DNA of 46,928 bases, taken from NCBI GenBank assembly GCA_028290705.1, contig JAQGJH010000035.1, positions 1 to 46,928 of the forward strand, written 5' to 3'. The DNA comes from Hyphomicrobiales bacterium. GTDB lineage: Bacteria; Pseudomonadota; Alphaproteobacteria; Rhizobiales; Beijerinckiaceae. This document shows positions 42,289-46,928 of this stretch, in pieces (within the stretch, counting starts at the first letter, position 1; the number at the start of each line of letters is the position of its first letter). The notes beneath the pieces are model-generated. The model was given only the letters and a program-made list of their open reading frames with translations. It searched no databases and was not told where the DNA came from. The translations under genes were made by a program, and so were the position numbers.

Positions 42289-42528
42289 GATCCTGTCCCG
42301 AAGCACCGTCAGACGGTCGACGGAGCAGCGAAGAACCAGTTGCCCGATTTCGTCAAGTCATACGCGTTGCAAGGCTTAAGAAGCTTTCCGCGGGGGAGGG
42401 CGGCTCGCCGGGGCCTTCGAGGGTGGCCGGGCTTCCCACCGGCGCGGCGCCAGCCTACACAGGATCGTCGCTTCAGCATGCACCGAGTCGGGGGCCGCAC
42501 GGCCGGCTCTTCCTCAAGAAATCCGCCG

Positions 42529-43467
42529 ATGTCACCCCGCTGCTGTATCTGCTTCCTGACTGACGAAAAGTACCTCCTGCCGACCCTGCTGGCGGCCATG
42601 CAGGCGAGGCGTCACACGTCTGCGAACGTGGCGGACGTCGCCGTTTTCTTCGTCCACGGCGGCGCGGTTCCGGACCGCTTCAGGTCCTATTTTGCCGATG
42701 TCTCCGTCGAGTTCATCGCGGTCGAGCGTCGATGCACCGGCGCCATGCCGATCCATGCGGCCCGCCTGTTCCTGGATGAGATACTGGACGCCCGATATTC
42801 CGAGATCCTGTATCTGGACGCCGACGTCCAGGTGACGGCCTCGCTGAATGAACTCGCCGGGGCCGTAGCACCCGATGGAAAGTTTCTCGCCGCCCCGGAC
42901 CCATTCGTGATCTGCCGAGACTGGACGTCAGCGCAGGCGCAAGGCCTGAGGCGATATTATGAGGGCATCGGACTGGCCCAGGAACAGCTTCAGAACTACT
43001 TCAACTCCGGGGTCATCCGGGCTTCCCGGATCGTATGGAGAGAGATTGCCATCGCGGCCCGCAAACTGATCAACGCGCGCGGTGAGCCTTTCCGGTTCGC
43101 CGACCAGGACGCTCTCAATCTCGTGGCTGCGGGCTGCTGCATGCCCTTGTCGTACAGGTGGAACTATCCCGCATTTTTCCGGGGATTCATGCCGCCTGAT
43201 ACGATCGAGCCGCGGATCGAACATTTCATGTCCGATCCCAGGCCGTGGTTTGGCCCGTTCCGTCCGTGGGGTTGGCGCGCCTACACCCCCTATGTCGATC
43301 TCGTCGCGAAACATCCCGAATTGGCCCCCTTGATGCGGGCGTCGCTCTTCACCCACGCCAGATATGCTTTGCAGCAGGAGTATAAGGGCTGGACGGAACG
43401 GCGGGCGTGGGGACGCCCCGCCGTGCTTGCCCGCATTGCCGAGATGGAGAAGCGCGCGTTCCTTTGA
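42529..43467 (+). CDS. Glycosyltransferase family 8-type protein
   Basis: A 312-residue protein resembling GT8 (galactosyl/glucosyltransferases of lipopolysaccharide). YLDADVQVTASLNEL contains the DxD metal motif (about residue 92), and NYFNSGVI (about 158-165) is the conserved GT8 substrate loop. Start 42529 (MSPRCCICFLTDEKYLL) is chosen because the sequence before it is low complexity and Arg-rich; the ribosome site is weak, so it is not certain. It is divergent from the polymerase-like gene, with 240 bases between the starts. It converges on the hydrolase gene 30 bases away. Confidence 0.78.
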   Translation: MSPRCCICFLTDEKYLLPTLLAAMQARRHTSANVADVAVFFVHGGAVPDRFRSYFADVSVEFIAVERRCTGAMPIHAARLFLDEILDARYSEILYLDADVQVTASLNELAGAVAPDGKFLAAPDPFVICRDWTSAQAQGLRRYYEGIGLAQEQLQNYFNSGVIRASRIVWREIAIAARKLINARGEPFRFADQDALNLVAAGCCMPLSYRWNYPAFFRGFMPPDTIEPRIEHFMSDPRPWFGPFRPWGWRAYTPYVDLVAKHPELAPLMRASLFTHARYALQQEYKGWTERRAWGRPAVLARIAEMEKRAFL

Positions 43468-43497
43468 TTGGTCCGCGCAACTCCGCCACCCACCGCG

Positions 43498-44886
43498 TCA
43501 GGGATTGATCGTCAGGACCAGAGGATGGTCGCTCAGCGTCAGCGGAAGCGATGAGACTTTCTCGTGCGTTTGGATGGTGTCGACGCCTCGCGTTGGATTG
43601 GAAACCCGGATGGACGCGACAGGAGACGCAAAGTTCAGCGTGACCTTGTCTTCGCCCTGGAGACGCTCACCCCAGAGCACGAGCTGGAACGCGCCGTTGC
43701 TGTGCTGAAGCAGCATGTCATGGACGGTTTTCGGCTGGTTCGCGATGCTGTAATCGAGCTGCCCCGCCTTGGCCAGGGTCCCGGTATCAGCCAGGATCGT
43801 CGTCAGGTTATGCAGGTAAACGGCAGCTTTTCGTGGCGTGTAGTCGGGCCGGAAGAAGCCGTAGGTCTGGTTTCCCTGCTCGTCGGTCCGGTCCCTGAGG
43901 AGATATACCGAGGTGTAGCTGTACCCCCGCTTGAACTGCGCAAGGTAGAGGTTCATCAAATGCAGCGCCTGCAGGTCCTCGGTCACCGGACCGCTGATGG
44001 AGACGCCGGTTTCCGTCGTCACGCGGGGCAGGGTCTTGAGTTGTTCTTCGGTATATCCCTTGAAACGGCGCGCCCAGGTGACCCCGAAATTTCCATAAAG
44101 GCCGTCGACCTTTGAGGCCGAAGACGGATCGGCTGCGTCCCATGTCTTGTTGTCACCGGGATTGGGCGACCCTGGGTGGTAGACATAATTGTGCACGTTC
44201 GCGTAATCGGCGTAACGCGTGCCATCAGGCATCAAGGTCCCGGCGCCCGGCGGGATGGTGAGAAACTGAAGCCCGACGTTGTCGTACTGCGCGCCTGGTT
44301 CCGAGATGGACCAGACGGGGTAACGCGCGAGAACTGGGTCGGCCTTGACGGCCGCGTACATGTCGCGCTGCAGCTTCGCCACGGGCATCCAGCTCATGTT
44401 TCGCCAACCACCTTTCTCGCCCTGGTAGGTGACGCCCCAGTTATTGGGCTCGTTGTTGCCTTCGATGGCCAGCAGTGCGCCGGCTTCAGCCAGGATCTTG
44501 CCGGTGGCAACCAGTTTGGCGACATCCACCCCTCCGCTGACCAGCCCCCAGCTGAGCTTCACCCCGGTCGCGCGGTGCAATTCCAGAAACGTCCGCATGT
44601 TGGTCGGACCGTCATCGGTCAGTCCCTCGATGCCGGCGCGCACCCAGCGGAAACCGCCGTAGCGGACCATCTGGATGGTTCGCTCGAGCGGTTGGCCGCG
44701 ATCCGGGAAGGTCGATACGATCCCGATGCTGTTGAGGAAATCCTGAGTAGGGGTCGCTGTCACCGGTGCGGCAGACGCGCCGCCGGGCCAGAAAGGCAGG
44801 CTCAACATCGCGCAGAGCGAGAGCCGGCTGACGGCGCGAATAAGCTGCGACTTGGTGATCAGCGTCCCGTTGTTCATTCGGTGCAT
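43498..44886 (-). CDS. Secreted glycoside hydrolase of clan GH-A type
   Basis: A 462-residue exported protein. The signal peptide follows a basic start (about residues 11-40, cleavage near GASAAPV). The (beta/alpha)8 barrel shows the two catalytic glutamates: GNNEPN (Glu146, acid/base with the preceding Asn) and TTETG (Glu292, nucleophile). The closest group in memory is GH39/GH5-like proteins found in polysaccharide loci. It could trim or depolymerise the polymer made here. Two close ATGs (44886 and 44877) compete; AGAGG precedes both, two and eleven bases away. It is convergent with the GT8 gene and follows the GT4 gene in the same direction. Confidence 0.78.
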   Translation of the reverse strand: MHRMNNGTLITKSQLIRAVSRLSLCAMLSLPFWPGGASAAPVTATPTQDFLNSIGIVSTFPDRGQPLERTIQMVRYGGFRWVRAGIEGLTDDGPTNMRTFLELHRATGVKLSWGLVSGGVDVAKLVATGKILAEAGALLAIEGNNEPNNWGVTYQGEKGGWRNMSWMPVAKLQRDMYAAVKADPVLARYPVWSISEPGAQYDNVGLQFLTIPPGAGTLMPDGTRYADYANVHNYVYHPGSPNPGDNKTWDAADPSSASKVDGLYGNFGVTWARRFKGYTEEQLKTLPRVTTETGVSISGPVTEDLQALHLMNLYLAQFKRGYSYTSVYLLRDRTDEQGNQTYGFFRPDYTPRKAAVYLHNLTTILADTGTLAKAGQLDYSIANQPKTVHDMLLQHSNGAFQLVLWGERLQGEDKVTLNFASPVASIRVSNPTRGVDTIQTHEKVSSLPLTLSDHPLVLTINP

Positions 44887-45056
44887 TTCCTCTGTCGTGG
44901 CGGTGGAGGATTGGATCGCGTCCGGCATCGGGCACGCGCCCGTATTGCGGACCAACGCGGAAAGCGCGCGATAGTCACATAGGATGTCCGCAAAGCCCTT
45001 TGATCACAAGGCTCTGGAGATGGCTCACCGTGAGACTGAGGTTCCCGGTTGAACGG

Positions 45057-46223
45057 TTACGCTGTCGCCGAGGCTCGCAGGGAGTCCGCGAGACGACGAT
45101 AGAGGGCTCTGGAATCATACTGCGATCGGATCGTGGCTTCGGCTGCGGAGCCCAGCCGAGGCCCGCTTGTCCACGCATTCGTGATCGCGGCCGCCAGGGC
45201 ATCGACATCGCCGACCGGCGCCAGACACCCGTTCACGCCGTCCGTCACGAGTTCCTCAAAGGTCGGGATGCGGCTCAAGACCACGGGAGCGCCGCAAGCC
45301 ATGGCTTCGAGGGCGGCGATAGCGACCGCTTCATTGTCGGACGGCATGGCGAAGACGCCGCACGTCTGCAGAAACCCGCGAACGTCGTTGCGCCCGACGA
45401 AGCCCCTGAAGCGAATCCTGGCGGCGACACCATTCTTGTGAGCCAGGGCCTCCAGCATGTCCCTGTCGGGGCCGGTCCCGACGATGTCGAGGGTCCAGTC
45501 CTCGGGCAGTCGCGTCAAGGCGTGGATGAGATCGGACGTTCGCTTCTGCTTGTTGGTCAGGCGGGCAACCGTCAGGATGGTCTTCTCTCTCTCAGCCCCG
45601 GGATCGGGATAGAAGGTGGCCAGGTCGCATCCGTTCGGCTGTAACTCGGCGTGGCCGCCAAACGTCTCGATCAACCGACACTCTGCTTGCGTCTGGCCAT
45701 AGCAAACTTTGGCGCGTCGGAGCGCCGCGGACTTGAAACCAAGATACGCTCGCTCCGCCACGCCGCCGTGATTGGCGCCCGCTACCGGGATTCCGATCCG
45801 ATGGACGATGTGATCGAAGCGCCCGCTCCAATATTCCTGAATGTACAGCAGGTCGATCTTGTCGGCCTCGAGGGCCTGCGACAGCGAGTCCATGAAGGCG
45901 TGTGCGTTGATGCGCTCGTCGGCGTAGCCGGTGAAGCGCGTCTGGCGACCCAATTGCTTCGGCAGTTTCTGGTCAAGAAGCCAATACCACTTGGCGAGCG
46001 GGAGGAAGCGGACCGAAATGCCTTCCGGAGTTTCGTAGAGGCCGCCTTCATGCAGGGAAGGAATATAGATGATGGGGACGAGACCATTTTCCTGGAGGCC
46101 TTTGGCATAATACCAATGCCAGTCGTTCCGATAGCTCTCCAGATAGCTCTCGCGCGTCTGCTTCAGCACCCGGCCGAAGAACGCCTCGAACGAGCTACAG
46201 CTCAGCAGCATCGCCACCTTCAT
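45057..46223 (-). CDS. Glycosyltransferase family 4
   Basis: A 388-residue GT-B enzyme. The start at 46223 has AAGGA seven bases upstream; an earlier in-frame ATG at 46268 does not. The N-terminal domain binds the acceptor (VAMLLSCSSFEAFFG). The C-terminal domain binds the nucleotide sugar, with TILTVARLTNKQKRTSDLI (about 220-238), then the E-x7-E motif EAVAIAALEAMACGAPVV (about 322-339). The donor cannot be told. It is divergent from the GT2 gene at 46622, with a 398-base shared intergenic region carrying two palindromes. The hydrolase gene at 43498-44886 follows it on the same strand. Confidence 0.9.
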   Translation of the reverse strand: MKVAMLLSCSSFEAFFGRVLKQTRESYLESYRNDWHWYYAKGLQENGLVPIIYIPSLHEGGLYETPEGISVRFLPLAKWYWLLDQKLPKQLGRQTRFTGYADERINAHAFMDSLSQALEADKIDLLYIQEYWSGRFDHIVHRIGIPVAGANHGGVAERAYLGFKSAALRRAKVCYGQTQAECRLIETFGGHAELQPNGCDLATFYPDPGAEREKTILTVARLTNKQKRTSDLIHALTRLPEDWTLDIVGTGPDRDMLEALAHKNGVAARIRFRGFVGRNDVRGFLQTCGVFAMPSDNEAVAIAALEAMACGAPVVLSRIPTFEELVTDGVNGCLAPVGDVDALAAAITNAWTSGPRLGSAAEATIRSQYDSRALYRRLADSLRASATA

Positions 46224-46293
46224 CGAAACGTCCTTCTGTATCCCGCTGCCGTGTACCGACCCGTTCACGCGTCGTGGCGAGCATAAACAGCGA

Positions 46294-46308
46294 ATTTTAT
46301 TATAAAAT
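46294..46308. promoter_or_regulatory. AT-rich perfect palindrome in the divergent EPS promoter region
   Basis: ATTTTAT-T-ATAAAAT is a perfect 7+1+7 inverted repeat, 71-85 bases upstream of the GT4 start at 46223. It is followed by a further A/T-rich run (TACTTTTAGCTTAA). It could be a promoter/operator for the GT4 gene or a bent-DNA site (H-NS/MucR-type regulators). Regulator not identified. Confidence 0.45.
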
Positions 46309-46449
46309 CAGCAATGTACTTTTAGCTTAACGCTCCAGACAGGCGGTTGTGCCCGGTCGCATCGAGACGGGCCCACGGGCCCGGCTGTGCGACGCCATGC
46401 AAACACAATGCCGTGGCGGGACGCCAAATGTGATCATGCCGGCGACGCC

Positions 46450-46468
46450 TTAGGTGGGAAACACCTAA
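46450..46468. promoter_or_regulatory. Inverted repeat upstream of the GT2 gene
   Basis: TTAGGTG (46450-46456) and CACCTAA (46462-46468) are exact inverted copies separated by GGAAA. It lies about 155 bases upstream of the GT2 start at 46622. It could be an operator or a hairpin in the leader. No terminator T tract follows. Confidence 0.45.
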
Positions 46469-46621
46469 TGATTTCAGCGTCATGGTTGATAGGTAAGGTT
46501 GCCAACTGGGTTATGAGAATTTTCAAGGTTCACGGAGCGTATTGTGTAAAGTGCCCGGGAGGGATTCCAAGATATCGCGGTCGTCCGAGTGGCGTGACGA
46601 CGACCTGAGAGGCAGTGGCGT

Positions 46622-46928
46622 ATGCAAGCTCCGTTCATCACGGTGATCATTCCCAACTTCAATTACGAAGCCTATGTCGGCGAGTGCGTGCAGAGCGTTC
46701 TGTCGCAGGACTACTCGCATTTTGAAGTGATCGTCGTGGACGACGGGTCGAGAGACGGCTCCTGGGACGTCATTCAGAGCTTCGGCAGCCGCATCAAGGC
46801 ACTACGTGTGGAAAACGGCGGCGCTCTACGGGCCTGCCTGGCCGCGACCGACATCGCGCGCGGAGACTACATTTACATCCTGGATTCGGATGATCGCCTG
46901 AGCACCACCCGGGCGCTCAGTCAGATCG
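46622..46928 (+). CDS. Glycosyltransferase family 2 (3' truncated by window)
   Basis: The first 102 codons of a GT2 protein that runs off the right edge. The start ATG at 46622 has GAGAGG nine bases upstream. The N-terminus TVIIPNFNYEAYVGECVQSVLSQDY and IVVDDGSRDGS (about 40-50) are the GT2 nucleotide-binding motifs, and ILDSDDRL (about 90-97) is the metal-binding DxD region. It is divergent from the GT4 gene at 45057. It indicates that the EPS locus continues to the right. Confidence 0.9.
   Translation, partial: MQAPFITVIIPNFNYEAYVGECVQSVLSQDYSHFEVIVVDDGSRDGSWDVIQSFGSRIKALRVENGGALRACLAATDIARGDYIYILDSDDRLSTTRALSQI

Larger units (their letters stand above)
46224..46621. other. Divergent intergenic region between GT4 and GT2 genes
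   Basis: 398 bases with no gene. The part near 46290-46330 is AT-rich and holds a perfect 15-base palindrome (46294-46308), and the inverted repeat at 46450-46468 lies closer to the GT2 start at 46622. Both could regulate the two divergent promoters. Confidence 0.6.

Noticed and set aside
1-46928. CRISPR array, prophage, insertion sequence or integrase
   Set aside because: No regularly spaced repeats, transposase, integrase or phage structural genes were seen.

Overview
The window is a high-GC alphaproteobacterial chromosome segment, most likely from the Hyphomicrobiales (Bradyrhizobiaceae/Xanthobacteraceae-like). This is inferred from three things: the gene order pdhC - lpdA - small GlsB-type membrane protein - lipA - ratA, a REP-like palindrome of the kind common in Bradyrhizobium and Rhodopseudomonas relatives at 894-982, and the abundance of orphan periplasmic binding proteins (two TctC, one TAXI, one family-1). 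No rRNA, tRNA, CRISPR array or insertion sequence was recognised.

Region 1 (1-5100, + strand) is housekeeping: the C-terminal part of the pyruvate dehydrogenase E2, dihydrolipoamide dehydrogenase, lipoyl synthase (which makes the E2 cofactor), a P-loop kinase-like protein and the START-domain protein RatA/Coq10. Region 2 (5104-20800) is mixed accessory metabolism and envelope: an orphan iron-type binding protein, an MFS exporter, a 24-residue membrane peptide, a Tat-type periplasmic glucan protein, a thioredoxin-reductase-like flavoprotein, a TAXI-DUF421 pair followed by treZ, two TctC binding proteins around a threonine ammonia-lyase, a cysteine-rich flavodoxin-like protein and a cold-shock gene with hairpins in its leader and a clear terminator.

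Region 3 (21070-28594, - strand) is a tightly packed putative catabolic operon. In transcription order it reads DUF2848 (fumarylacetoacetase-like), GntR/FCD regulator, FAD monooxygenase, amidase, UbiD-type decarboxylase, cupin, second amidase. Several junctions overlap by four bases. A perfect 14-bp palindrome sits in the promoter (28613-28626). The gene content suggests hydroxylation, decarboxylation and amide hydrolysis of an unidentified aromatic or N-heteroaromatic acid. It is the best candidate here for an undescribed pathway.

Region 4 (28648-32527, - strand) holds a CHASE2-adenylate cyclase overlapping exonuclease III, and an LpxL-type acyltransferase. Region 5 (32736-46928) starts with a Pro/Glu-rich secreted protein and continues as an exopolysaccharide locus: deacetylase, five glycosyltransferases of GT2/GT4/GT8 type plus a partial one at the right edge, an ExoY-type initiating sugar transferase, a Wzz/tyrosine-kinase co-polymerase with a degenerate Walker A, a polytopic polymerase/ligase and a secreted clan GH-A-type hydrolase. 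The 540-bp region upstream of the initiating transferase carries a full TTAA-N7-TTAA (CtrA-type) box and several inverted repeats. No outer-membrane exporter (Wza/GumB) or flippase (Wzx) was seen, so the locus probably continues beyond the window.
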